64,000 bases of DNA from Deferribacteraceae bacterium UBA6799 (GTDB lineage Bacteria; Chrysiogenota; Deferribacteres; Deferribacterales; Geovibrionaceae). The DNA lies in the NCBI GenBank assembly GCA_002452335.1, contig DKFJ01000012.1:326553-390552 (forward strand). Reading direction: 5' to 3'. Positions 1 to 7,703 of this stretch are shown here, piece by piece (within the stretch, counting starts at the first letter, position 1; every line of letters starts with the position of its first letter). The position numbers and the translations under genes are program-made. Below the pieces are notes generated by a model that searched no databases, had not been told where the DNA came from, and saw only the letters and a program-made list of their open reading frames with translations.

Positions 1-336
1 TTCATAATATTACAGGCCGCCGGAGAGCCGCTGTTCGTTCTGGTTTTCGGCAAGCCATGGCATCAGGCGGGTCAGTTCGCCTCCATGCTGTCCATATCTC
101 TCTTGGCTCAGTTCGTGGTGGTGCCCATCATCAATATCCTGACAGTGCTGGGTAAACAGAAAATGTTCCTCATGTTCAACATCATGCGCACTATCAGCAT
201 AGTTGCGGTTTTTTCCGCATGCGGATATTTCAAACTCACTGAAAACAAAGTCATTTTCATATACAGCCTTGTGCTGGCTCTCAATTATCTTATTATGTCA
301 CTCAGTATATTCAGGATAATAAGGAGCAGATTCTGA
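1..336 (+). CDS. Polysaccharide flippase family protein, C-terminal fragment
   Basis: The reading frame is open from the first base, so the gene starts outside the window; about 111 residues are visible. They form several hydrophobic segments (from about LFVLVFGK onward, then FVVVPIINIL and VIFIYSLVLALNYLI) ending in a basic tail RIIRSRF. The pattern resembles the C-terminal helices of Wzx/MATE-like polysaccharide exporters, which move lipid-linked sugars across the inner membrane. The stop codon overlaps the next start (TGATG), so the two genes are probably cotranscribed. The family call rests on a short membrane segment and is moderate. Confidence 0.6.
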   Translation, partial: FIILQAAGEPLFVLVFGKPWHQAGQFASMLSISLLAQFVVVPIINILTVLGKQKMFLMFNIMRTISIVAVFSACGYFKLTENKVIFIYSLVLALNYLIMSLSIFRIIRSRF

Positions 337-746
337 TGACATCTGTAATGTCCCACACAGGAATGGTGACAGAGGTGACAGACGACAGCACAGCCGTGGT
401 GGAGGTTATGAGAGACCATGCCTGCACAGGCTGTCAGGAACACGGGGCATGCACCATGCAGTCATCCGGAAACATCCGGGTAAGGTTCAAAAACGCCTAT
501 GACCTGAAAAAAGGCGACATGGTGCGCATAGATATTCAGAAGCGTGACTTTTTTAAGAGTATGATGATCGTCTATATATTTCCGCTGTTTCTGATGCTTG
601 TCAGCGCCGTGGTATCCGACTCTCTGGGCGCTCATCAGGCAGTGACTGCCAGCGTGACCCTGCTGTCAGTATTCGTCTATTTTCTCGGTCTGAAACTACT
701 GCACAAGGGCAGAGACCGCCAGACCTATACTAAAATATCCAGCTAA
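336..746 (+). CDS. RseC/MucC-like inner-membrane protein
   Basis: A 136-residue protein. The N-terminal soluble part (residues 1-65) carries a cysteine cluster of the form C-x2-C-x5-C around residue 30, followed by a basic stretch and two membrane helices at about 70-88 and 97-117. This is the layout of the RseC/MucC family, which in gammaproteobacteria affects sigma-E signalling and SoxR reduction, and in Rnf-containing bacteria is linked to electron transfer. The cysteines may bind an iron-sulfur cluster (inference). The start overlaps the preceding stop by one base. Its substrate here cannot be told from the sequence. Confidence 0.75.
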   Translation: MTSVMSHTGMVTEVTDDSTAVVEVMRDHACTGCQEHGACTMQSSGNIRVRFKNAYDLKKGDMVRIDIQKRDFFKSMMIVYIFPLFLMLVSAVVSDSLGAHQAVTASVTLLSVFVYFLGLKLLHKGRDRQTYTKISS

Positions 747-807
747 ATTATATATATTTGTCATTCGTGTCTATTTCTTATATCCGCATAACGTGTTTTA
801 ATTACAC

Positions 808-1173
808 ATGAAGTTAATATTATCTCTTTTCACCATCTTTCTGTGTTTGTCCGCCTCCGCCAATACATACGGCGATGCCGAGTGCGAGCTGGTATCCGTC
901 ATAGACGGCGACACCATCAAGTGCAACATAGCCGGATATCCGGACATAATAGGCAGGGAGATCTCTGTGAGATTCAGAGGAATAAACACTCCGGAGATAA
1001 GGGGAGAAGAGAGAGAACAGGGACTGATATCCCGTCAGAAGCTGGTGAACATCCTCTCAGATAAGCAGACCATCATGCTAAGAGACATCAGCAGGGACAA
1101 ATATTTCCGCATAGACGCAGACATCTACGCAGACGGTATGAAGGTGAACGAAGAATCGCTCCTGATGCCTTAA
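808..1173 (+). CDS. Secreted thermonuclease-like (SNase) protein
   Basis: A 121-residue protein with a signal peptide (cleavage likely after SASA, about residue 19). The SNase fold motifs are visible: VIDGDTIKC near residue 32, RFRGINTPEIRG near residue 55 (the Arg and Glu that match the catalytic Arg35/Glu43 region of staphylococcal nuclease) and an Arg in KYFRIDADIYADG matching Arg87. It should hydrolyse DNA or RNA in the periplasm or outside the cell. It ends convergently with the next minus-strand gene, the two stop codons overlapping by three bases. It is slightly shorter than typical SNases, but the core appears complete. Confidence 0.8.
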   Translation: MKLILSLFTIFLCLSASANTYGDAECELVSVIDGDTIKCNIAGYPDIIGREISVRFRGINTPEIRGEEREQGLISRQKLVNILSDKQTIMLRDISRDKYFRIDADIYADGMKVNEESLLMP

Positions 1174-1490
1174 TTCAATATCATAAATCCCAGCAGCACC
1201 AGAATAATCCCTATATAGTTAAGTGATACTCCGAACATGGAGTGAACCTCTTTGATAACTATTACCTCACGGGTCTTCATATCCATCAGTTCCCTCGCCT
1301 CAACGCTGTTCAGATTCTTTCCGATAACCCAAACCGTCACGCCGGACAGCATCACGGTGAGCGCCGGAATTATCCCGTGCGCCTTATAATATCCGTCACC
1401 CATGATGGAATCCACGGTCAGGTTAACCGCTATCACGAATACGGCGGGGATCAGAAGCCCCAGATAGCCCTTTCCACGATAGATTATCAT
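1170..1490 (-). CDS. Small hypothetical membrane protein
   Basis: A 106-residue protein I do not recognise. It has hydrophobic segments at about 9-26, 40-58 and 87-104, with a charged stretch (SVEARELMDMKTREVIVIKE) between the second and third. That suggests a three-helix inner-membrane protein with a small cytoplasmic or periplasmic loop. It is the last gene of the gpsA-polA-GGDEF-hisD run and its start overlaps the hisD stop (ATGA), so it is almost certainly translated with hisD. No function is assigned. Confidence 0.7.
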   Translation of the reverse strand: MIIYRGKGYLGLLIPAVFVIAVNLTVDSIMGDGYYKAHGIIPALTVMLSGVTVWVIGKNLNSVEARELMDMKTREVIVIKEVHSMFGVSLNYIGIILVLLGFMILN

Positions 1491-2764
1491 CAGTCATCCT
1501 TTCTGATCAGAACGGAATTTCTGTGGGCTATCAGCTCCTCAGATTCCGCCAGAACTCTTATATCTTCCATATCAGCCATCAGCTGTTCTTTTGAATAGTA
1601 GATTATGCTGGATTTCTTCTGAAAGTCATATGTCCCCAGCGGAGAGAAGAACTTCGCCGTTCCGCCTGTGGGCAGAACGTGGTTGGGTCCGGCATAATAG
1701 TCGCCCACCGGCTCGGGGGTGTTCTGTCCCAGAAATATCGCTCCGGCGTTTCTGATCTTCAGCATGAATTCCATAGGATGAGCCACCGCCAGCTCCAGGT
1801 GCTCCACGGCTATCTCGTTCACTATGTCCGCCGCCTCGTCCAGATCGTCCGTTACGATGATAGCGCCGAATCTCTCCAGAGATTTTCCGGCTATCTCCTT
1901 CTTGGGCAGTTCCGCCAGCTGAGCGTATACGCTGTTCTCAATGTCTTTCGCCAGCTCCATATCGTCCGTAACCACTATGGCGGATGCCAGTTCATCGTGT
2001 TCCGCCTGAGACAGCATGTCCGCCGCCACATAGTCCGGATCGGCTGTGGAATCAGCCACTATCAGAACCTCGCTGGGTCCCGCTATCATATCTATATCAA
2101 CTTTTCCGAATACCATCTTTTTAGCCAGCGCCACATAGATGTTTCCGGGTCCAGTGATCTTGCACACCTGAGGCACTGTCTCAGTGCCGTATGCCAGAGC
2201 CGCCACTGCCTGCGCCCCGCCTATCTTGAACCCTCTGTCAACGCCCGCCAGATAAGCCGCCGCCAGAACCACCGGATTCACATGTCCGCCTGTGGCAGGG
2301 GTCACCATCACTATCTCGTCCACTCCGGCGACCTTCGCCGGAAGCACGTTCATCAGAACGCTGGAAGGATACACTGCCTTTCCGCCGGGGACATATACCC
2401 CCACGCTCTCAAGGGCTGTCACCTTCTGTCCCAGATATGTTCCTTTGCCGTTGTCATAGAACCATGTGGACTCAAGCTGTTTCTCGTGGAATTCCACCAC
2501 GTTCTTTTTGGCGTTCTCCAGAGCTTTTTTCAGCCTGTCATCCAGAGCGTCCCACGCCGCTTTCATCTCGGCCTTGGTTATCTCCATGCCGTTTTTGTCT
2601 ATGTCGTATCTGTCGAATTTCAGAGTGTATTCTTTCAGAGCTTTGTCGCCGTTTTTGCGCACGTTGTCTATGATTCCGAGCACTGTCTGGAGATATTCCC
2701 CCTCCAGTATGTCGCCTCTGTTCAATATGTCCTGTAAGCGTTTATCAGTCTTTTTAATTATCAT
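1490..2764 (-). CDS. hisD: Histidinol dehydrogenase
   Basis: A 424-residue protein, the normal length for HisD, which catalyses the last two oxidations of histidine synthesis (L-histidinol to L-histidine with NAD and zinc). Family sequences are clear: GVYVPGGKAVYPSSVLMN, the region QAVAALAYGTETVP, the Zn/active-site segment AGPSEVLIVAD, SQAEHDE and the C-terminal GPNHVLPTGGTAKF. The start directly follows the stop of the diguanylate cyclase gene (TAGATG). No other his genes lie nearby, so histidine genes are scattered in this genome as far as the window shows. Confidence 0.97.
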   Translation of the reverse strand: MIIKKTDKRLQDILNRGDILEGEYLQTVLGIIDNVRKNGDKALKEYTLKFDRYDIDKNGMEITKAEMKAAWDALDDRLKKALENAKKNVVEFHEKQLESTWFYDNGKGTYLGQKVTALESVGVYVPGGKAVYPSSVLMNVLPAKVAGVDEIVMVTPATGGHVNPVVLAAAYLAGVDRGFKIGGAQAVAALAYGTETVPQVCKITGPGNIYVALAKKMVFGKVDIDMIAGPSEVLIVADSTADPDYVAADMLSQAEHDELASAIVVTDDMELAKDIENSVYAQLAELPKKEIAGKSLERFGAIIVTDDLDEAADIVNEIAVEHLELAVAHPMEFMLKIRNAGAIFLGQNTPEPVGDYYAGPNHVLPTGGTAKFFSPLGTYDFQKKSSIIYYSKEQLMADMEDIRVLAESEELIAHRNSVLIRKDD

Positions 2765-3814
2765 CTATACACCTGTGAAAAAGCCTTTACCGTTCTTTTT
2801 GCTGTAATACAGCCTGCCGTCCGCTATGCGCACAATATCTTCCGCTGTGTCGTTCTCGGCTATGTCGCCGGGAACCGCCACCACGCCTCCGGACAGGCTG
2901 GCGAAGGTGAATCCGTATGCGTTGAAAACCCTCTTGCCTATGTCCTGTATCCTCTCCACGAGGGTGAAGATATCCGCCGTCTCGTGGTTGGGCAGAATCA
3001 TGAAGAACTCGTCACCGCCGAAACGTCCCAGCACATCGCTGACTCTCAGCCCCGACTTGATCTCGTCCGCTATCTCTTTTATCACGCTGTCGCCTGTGAG
3101 GTGACCGCATGTGTCGTTTATCTGTTTAAAATTATCTATGTCCAGCATCAGAAAGTAAAATCCTGTGCCGTATCTTTTATATTTTGCCATCAGTCTGTCC
3201 AGAAACTCCGCCATGGCAAGTTTGTTATACGTTCCGGTCAGGAAATCGGTTCTGGTCTGGCGGAAAATCTTTTCGGTATTATACAGCTTCTGAACGGAAA
3301 CGCTGGCTATGGACGCCAGATCCTTCACAAAGTCAGTGGAAACCTCTCCGCCGAATTTCTCCGCGCTCTTGCTGAACAGCGCCAGACACCCGATGATGCT
3401 CTCCCCGTGCAGCAGGGGCGCTATCATGTATGATTCCATATCTTCGTATACGTCCAGCTCGCTGATCAGGTTCAGCCTGCTGTTGGAGCTGTAGGGACGT
3501 TTTTCCAGAAAGAACGTTCTGAACATCTTGTCCGGCATGAAGAAGATGCGGTAATCCAGATTGTTCGCCTCACGGTCGAAATCCATCACGTCACCGTTGA
3601 TGAACAGCACCGCCCTGTCCACGTCAAATATATCCTCGATGTAATGAAGGGGCTTCTCTATTATCTCCTTCAGCGATTCCGCCAGAAGAAACGAAAACTC
3701 GACCATGCGAAACGCCTCATGCTTCACCTGATTCTCTTTCACCAGCTCCATGAGTCTCTTCATCTCGTCTTTCAGATCGGCGTTCTCTCTGATAATATTG
3801 TTCAGCTTGTTCAT
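2765..3814 (-). CDS. GAF-GGDEF diguanylate cyclase
   Basis: A 349-residue cytoplasmic protein: a short N-terminal coiled coil (residues 1-30, rich in Lys/Glu), a GAF-like domain (about 35-170) and a GGDEF domain (about 180-345). The active-site motif is intact (RFGGDEFF, about residue 266), with the inhibitory I-site RxxD (RVSD) exactly five residues upstream. It should make cyclic di-GMP with product inhibition. It sits between polA and hisD with a one-base overlap to polA, an odd place for a signalling enzyme. Targets in this window could include the PilZ protein at 43503. Confidence 0.9.
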   Translation of the reverse strand: MNKLNNIIRENADLKDEMKRLMELVKENQVKHEAFRMVEFSFLLAESLKEIIEKPLHYIEDIFDVDRAVLFINGDVMDFDREANNLDYRIFFMPDKMFRTFFLEKRPYSSNSRLNLISELDVYEDMESYMIAPLLHGESIIGCLALFSKSAEKFGGEVSTDFVKDLASIASVSVQKLYNTEKIFRQTRTDFLTGTYNKLAMAEFLDRLMAKYKRYGTGFYFLMLDIDNFKQINDTCGHLTGDSVIKEIADEIKSGLRVSDVLGRFGGDEFFMILPNHETADIFTLVERIQDIGKRVFNAYGFTFASLSGGVVAVPGDIAENDTAEDIVRIADGRLYYSKKNGKGFFTGV

Positions 3815-6222
3815 TACTTCAACTCTCCCAGATTATTTCCCTTCGCTCCGTTAACCACCAGCGGCACATCCAGCTTCATCACGTTTTCCATAATCTCCTG
3901 CATATCACGGGCGAAATCGTCCGCCTGAGCCTCTTTCACCTCGAAGACCAGCTCATCATGCACCTGAAGCACCATATAGGCGTCATATCCTTTATCGGCA
4001 GTAACTCCGGAACACTCAATCATCGCCAGCTTAATAATATCCGCCGCAGAGCCCTGCATGGGCACGTTCACGGCTATGCGCTCGCCGCGCATGGCTATGG
4101 TTTTGTTCCTGCTGTTGATCTCTTTTATAAAACGTTTCCGTCCGGCTATCGTTTCGGCGTATCCTGTTCTCTTTGTGTTTTCCGCTGTTTTATCGATGAA
4201 AGAGCGGACGGAGGGGTAAGCCGCAAAATATCTCTCTATGAATGTCTTAGCGTCCTTCTGGGCTATTCCTGTGTCACGGGACAGACCAAAGGGGCTCAAC
4301 CCGTATAAAATACCGAAATTAACCGCTTTTGCAAGCCTTCTCATGTCTGAATTCACACTTTCCGGCGCCACGTTGAATATTCCCGCCGCTGTCTTGGTGT
4401 GAATATCCTCGTTGTGCTGATAGGCGGTCTTCAGGTTCACATCTCCTGTCAGGTGCGCCAGTATCCGCAGCTCTATCTGCGAATAGTCGAACGAAACAAA
4501 GCAGTAGCCTTCGGCGGGGACAAAAGCCCCCCGCAGGAGCACGCCGTATTCACCCTTCATGGGGATGTTCTGCATATTCGGGTTAACAGAAGAAAGCCTG
4601 CCTGTGGCGGTTCCTGTCTGTTTGAATGATGTGTGTATTCTGCCCGTCTGCTGGTCTGTATAGTCGCCCAGCGGCAGGGCATAGGTTGAGAGCAGTTTGT
4701 TCAGCTCCCTGTATTTCAGAATATCTTCCAGTATATGAGCGTACATGGGGTTCAGAGGCATCATAGCTCTGAGAGCCTCTTCATCCGTGGAGTTTCCGGT
4801 TTTGGTCTTTTTCAGAGGATTGAGAGACAGCTCATCGAACAGAAAACCGGAGAGTTGCTTGGGCGAGTTCAGGTTGATATCGTGCCCAACAAAATTCTTT
4901 ATCTTGTCGCTGATATCCGCTACCTCGTCCTGAAGCCTGTCTGCTACCTTCTTCATCACTTCTTTGTCGAAGCCTATTCCACGCTTCTCCATGTCGCCCA
5001 GAACATAGCTGACCGGAAGCTCCATGTTGAAGTAGATATCTTCCAGCCCGTTGTCTTTCAGCTGAGAAACCTCGTCTTCGGCTCTGGCGAGCAGTTTCGA
5101 GAGAAATCCGCCCTCCTCTTCCGTCTTTGCCTTGTCCAGACCGCCGGAATCAGGATCGTTCAGCCAGCTTATCAGCATCAGGTCATATGCCCTTTCCGGT
5201 TTGAATCCGGTCTGCTTATATATGTTCTTTATATCGTAAAAATATTTGATACCGTTTAGATTCTGGTCTGTATATTCGCAGTATCCGCCTTTATCCGCCA
5301 GATATATCTTTCCGTTGTCATACACCGCCAGCAGAGGTTTGTCAGGCGTTCCCTCGGATATCGCTTCTATAGTATATTCCTGCGGTTCCTGAGCGGTCGG
5401 CTCGCCGCCGGACAGCAGTTTGTCATATACGCTCTTCAACTCCAGCTCCTGCGCCTTTTCCAGCAGAAGATCCCTGTTCTCCCTGATCTCCGGTTCGGGA
5501 TCACTGGGCAGTATGTCCAGCTCCACCAGTTTACGGCTCAGATAGGCGTTGTCTCTGTTCTCCGCCAGCTTATCCTTCAGCTTGCCCTTTATCTCGTCCA
5601 GATGCTCGTATATGCCGTCCAGAGAGCCGTAATCATCCAGCAGCTTTGCCGCAGTCTTCGGTCCGACACCGGCTACACCGGGTATGTTGTCCGATGTGTC
5701 CCCTGCCAGCGCCAGCAGATCGCCCATCTTCTCCGGATACACTCCGTATTTTTCAAAAACCATCTCACGCCCGTAGAACTCATTGGTCTGCGAGTCATAT
5801 ATCTTCACCTTGTCGCCGACTATCTGAAAGATGTCCTTGTCTTTGGTGAGAATCCCGGCTTCTCCGTCCGCGTTCATGGCGAGGGTGGCCATTATGTCGT
5901 CGCCCTCGTACCCGGCTATGCGGTAATAAGCTATGCCCATCAAAGGGATAAGCTCATCCAGTATCTGAAATTGAATATTCAGATCTTCCGGTGTGGCGTC
6001 TCTGGTCGCTTTATATTCCGGATGCTGTTCGTGTCGTCTGTTCTTATCCTTGTGGTCGAAGACTATCGCCACGTTCTCCTTGCCGAATCTCTTCGCCAGT
6101 GTCAGAAGAACGTTGAGAACCCCGTGAACCACTCCGGTGGGAACACCCTTGGAGTTTGTCAGGGGCGGTGATTTATGAAATGTACGGAAGGCTATGTAGC
6201 TGCCGTCTATGATTATCTTCAT
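3814..6222 (-). CDS. polA: DNA polymerase I, proofreading domain degenerate
   Basis: An 802-residue protein. Residues 1-270 are a 5'-3' exonuclease (flap) domain with the conserved acidic residues (VFDHKDKNRR, GYEGDDIMA, LAGDTSDNIPGVAGVGPKTA). The C-terminal half is the polymerase, with motif A (SFDYSQIELR), the O-helix region (RRLAKAVNFGILYG) and motif C (VHDELVFEV, about residue 754). The middle section lacks the DxE and YxxxD motifs of an active 3'-5' exonuclease, and the protein is over 100 residues shorter than E. coli Pol I. It probably cannot proofread. It functions in repair and Okazaki-fragment processing. The start overlaps the gpsA stop (ATGA). Confidence 0.95.
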   Translation of the reverse strand: MKIIIDGSYIAFRTFHKSPPLTNSKGVPTGVVHGVLNVLLTLAKRFGKENVAIVFDHKDKNRRHEQHPEYKATRDATPEDLNIQFQILDELIPLMGIAYYRIAGYEGDDIMATLAMNADGEAGILTKDKDIFQIVGDKVKIYDSQTNEFYGREMVFEKYGVYPEKMGDLLALAGDTSDNIPGVAGVGPKTAAKLLDDYGSLDGIYEHLDEIKGKLKDKLAENRDNAYLSRKLVELDILPSDPEPEIRENRDLLLEKAQELELKSVYDKLLSGGEPTAQEPQEYTIEAISEGTPDKPLLAVYDNGKIYLADKGGYCEYTDQNLNGIKYFYDIKNIYKQTGFKPERAYDLMLISWLNDPDSGGLDKAKTEEEGGFLSKLLARAEDEVSQLKDNGLEDIYFNMELPVSYVLGDMEKRGIGFDKEVMKKVADRLQDEVADISDKIKNFVGHDINLNSPKQLSGFLFDELSLNPLKKTKTGNSTDEEALRAMMPLNPMYAHILEDILKYRELNKLLSTYALPLGDYTDQQTGRIHTSFKQTGTATGRLSSVNPNMQNIPMKGEYGVLLRGAFVPAEGYCFVSFDYSQIELRILAHLTGDVNLKTAYQHNEDIHTKTAAGIFNVAPESVNSDMRRLAKAVNFGILYGLSPFGLSRDTGIAQKDAKTFIERYFAAYPSVRSFIDKTAENTKRTGYAETIAGRKRFIKEINSRNKTIAMRGERIAVNVPMQGSAADIIKLAMIECSGVTADKGYDAYMVLQVHDELVFEVKEAQADDFARDMQEIMENVMKLDVPLVVNGAKGNNLGELK

Positions 6223-7211
6223 ATCTGCTCGCTCTTGAGCGGGCGGGTCATCAGATCCACCACAGATCTTTTCGGGTCTTTATTGTTATACAGAATCTCG
6301 TAAACCTCATTGATGATAGGCGTATCCACGCCTATCTTTTTCGCCAGACTGTAAGCCGCCTTGGTGGTGTAAACCCCTTCTGCCACCATGTTTGTGGATT
6401 CTGTGATATCTTTCAGGCTCATGCCTTCGGCTATTTTCAGCCCCACGTTTCTGTTACGGGACAGATCGCCTGTGCATGTCAGCACCAGATCGCCCATTCC
6501 GGAAAGCCCCATGAAGGTCTCCGGCTTTCCGCCCAGAGCTATTCCCAGCCTCGCCATCTCTGTTAGACCACGGGTTATCAGTCCCGCTCTGGCATTGTAC
6601 CCGAAACCCAGACCATCAGCTATCCCTGTGGCTATCGCCATCACGTTTTTGATAGCGCCGCCCACCTCCACGCCTGTCACGTCATCTGTGTAATAACATC
6701 TGAAGTAGGCGCCGGACAGTTTCTTCTGCCACCACACAGCGTCCTTCTCGTTTTTCGAGGCGATGCTCACGGCGGTGGGTTTCTGCTGTGCCACCTCTTT
6801 AGCGAATGACGGACCGGACAGAATGGCGAACTCCGCATCGAACACGTCACGCAGGACATGGACGATCAGCTTTCCGCTCTCTATCTCTATGCCTTTGGTA
6901 GCTATCAGAATATTTTTACCTGTGAATGATTCTTTATAGTCTCTGCCAACTTTGGCGGAGAACTGCGTAGGCACGGACCATATTATGCGTCCGCAGTCCA
7001 GATCTTTTAATTCGCTGAAAGGTTTTGCTGTGACATTATCCGGCAGTTTCATATCCGGCATAAAAAGGTTGTTTATATGATTGGTGTTGATACTCTTTAC
7101 CAGGTCGTCCTCTACAGCGTATATCACCACACTGTCAGTATTTTGCGCTGCCAGAGCCGCTAACGCCGTACCCCAGCTTCCGCCGCCCACAACGGCCAAT
7201 TTGTCTTGCAT
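6219..7211 (-). CDS. gpsA: Glycerol-3-phosphate dehydrogenase [NAD(P)+]
   Basis: A 330-residue protein that reduces dihydroxyacetone phosphate to sn-glycerol 3-phosphate for phospholipid synthesis. The N-terminal Rossmann motif VVGGGSWGTALA starts at residue 6; the signature LSGPSFAKEVA, the catalytic-lysine segment GGAIKNVMAIATGIADG and GMGDLVLTCTG are present. I chose the ATG at 7211 because the Rossmann fold begins just after it and a G-rich Shine-Dalgarno-like stretch precedes it. The same frame stays open upstream to 7559, but there it runs antisense through the comFB-like gene. First gene of the overlapping gpsA-polA-GGDEF-hisD operon. Confidence 0.96.
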   Translation of the reverse strand: MQDKLAVVGGGSWGTALAALAAQNTDSVVIYAVEDDLVKSINTNHINNLFMPDMKLPDNVTAKPFSELKDLDCGRIIWSVPTQFSAKVGRDYKESFTGKNILIATKGIEIESGKLIVHVLRDVFDAEFAILSGPSFAKEVAQQKPTAVSIASKNEKDAVWWQKKLSGAYFRCYYTDDVTGVEVGGAIKNVMAIATGIADGLGFGYNARAGLITRGLTEMARLGIALGGKPETFMGLSGMGDLVLTCTGDLSRNRNVGLKIAEGMSLKDITESTNMVAEGVYTTKAAYSLAKKIGVDTPIINEVYEILYNNKDPKRSVVDLMTRPLKSEQI

Positions 7212-7280
7212 ACATGCCCCCGGGATGCTATATATAAAAAGACCTAAAAACGTCTTACACACAAAATTGTAGGTGGTTTT

Positions 7281-7565
7281 ATGCTTAAAATCAATCAATA
7301 TGACATAGAGATGCTGAAAAACATCAACGAGCACAGAGCGTGGGAGATTTTTCCGATCTTTCTTGAGCATAACCCTGATGTGTGCACATGCAGCAGCTGT
7401 GTTCTGGATATCATGGCTATCACGCTGAACACCCTGCCTCCCTGCTATCAGACCAACGAACCCAATGTTATTGCCGCCAGAAACAAAGTCTCCGATGAAG
7501 AAATATACCGCAAGATGAAAGAAGCATCGATAATCGTTAAAAAACGTCCGAGACATCAAAGATAG
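7281..7565 (+). CDS. ComFB-like small protein
   Basis: A 94-residue protein matching the late-competence ComFB family: an N-terminal helix, a cysteine cluster (CTCSSC, about residue 35), then the hallmark segment DIMAITLNTLPPCY (family form: ALNxLPPxY). It is preceded by an AGGTGG Shine-Dalgarno. ComFB proteins are small cytoplasmic dimers; cyanobacterial members have been reported to bind cyclic dinucleotides (from memory), which would fit the c-di-GMP enzyme in the divergent operon. It is transcribed divergently from gpsA. No competence genes are in the window, so the role is open. Confidence 0.75.
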   Translation: MLKINQYDIEMLKNINEHRAWEIFPIFLEHNPDVCTCSSCVLDIMAITLNTLPPCYQTNEPNVIAARNKVSDEEIYRKMKEASIIVKKRPRHQR

Positions 7566-7576
7566 TTTTTTGGTTT

Positions 7577-7694
7577 GTCATCGCGAGGAGTTTTGCGACG
7601 TGGCGATCTCAAATAGGCATAATTAATTACCGACCAGTTTAATCATTAACAATCGATTGAGACTGCCACACTGATTTCATCAGTTCGCAGTGAC
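7577..7694. repeat. Palindromic intergenic repeat, copy A
   Basis: Two arms in inverted orientation flank about 45 bases: a left arm GTCATCGCGAGGAG...GACGTGGCGATCTC and a right arm GAGACTGCCAC...TCGCAGTGAC. The outer ends pair, so the RNA or DNA can fold into a long hairpin. The same arms recur at 9962, 11504 and 37175, always between genes. It follows the comFB-like stop and precedes the end of the minus-strand gene at 7704. It resembles REP/MITE-type elements with no coding capacity. Confidence 0.8.
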
Positions 7695-7703
7695 GAGTCA
7701 TTG

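Noticed and set aside
1679..2737. Long open frame on the plus strand (352 codons)
   Set aside because: Antisense shadow of hisD; composition (many His/Arg/Gln) and lack of ribosome site show no real protein.
7212..7559. N-terminal extension of gpsA to 7559
   Set aside because: It is antisense to the comFB-like gene, adds a segment absent in GpsA and lacks a ribosome site; the Rossmann start at 7211 is clear.
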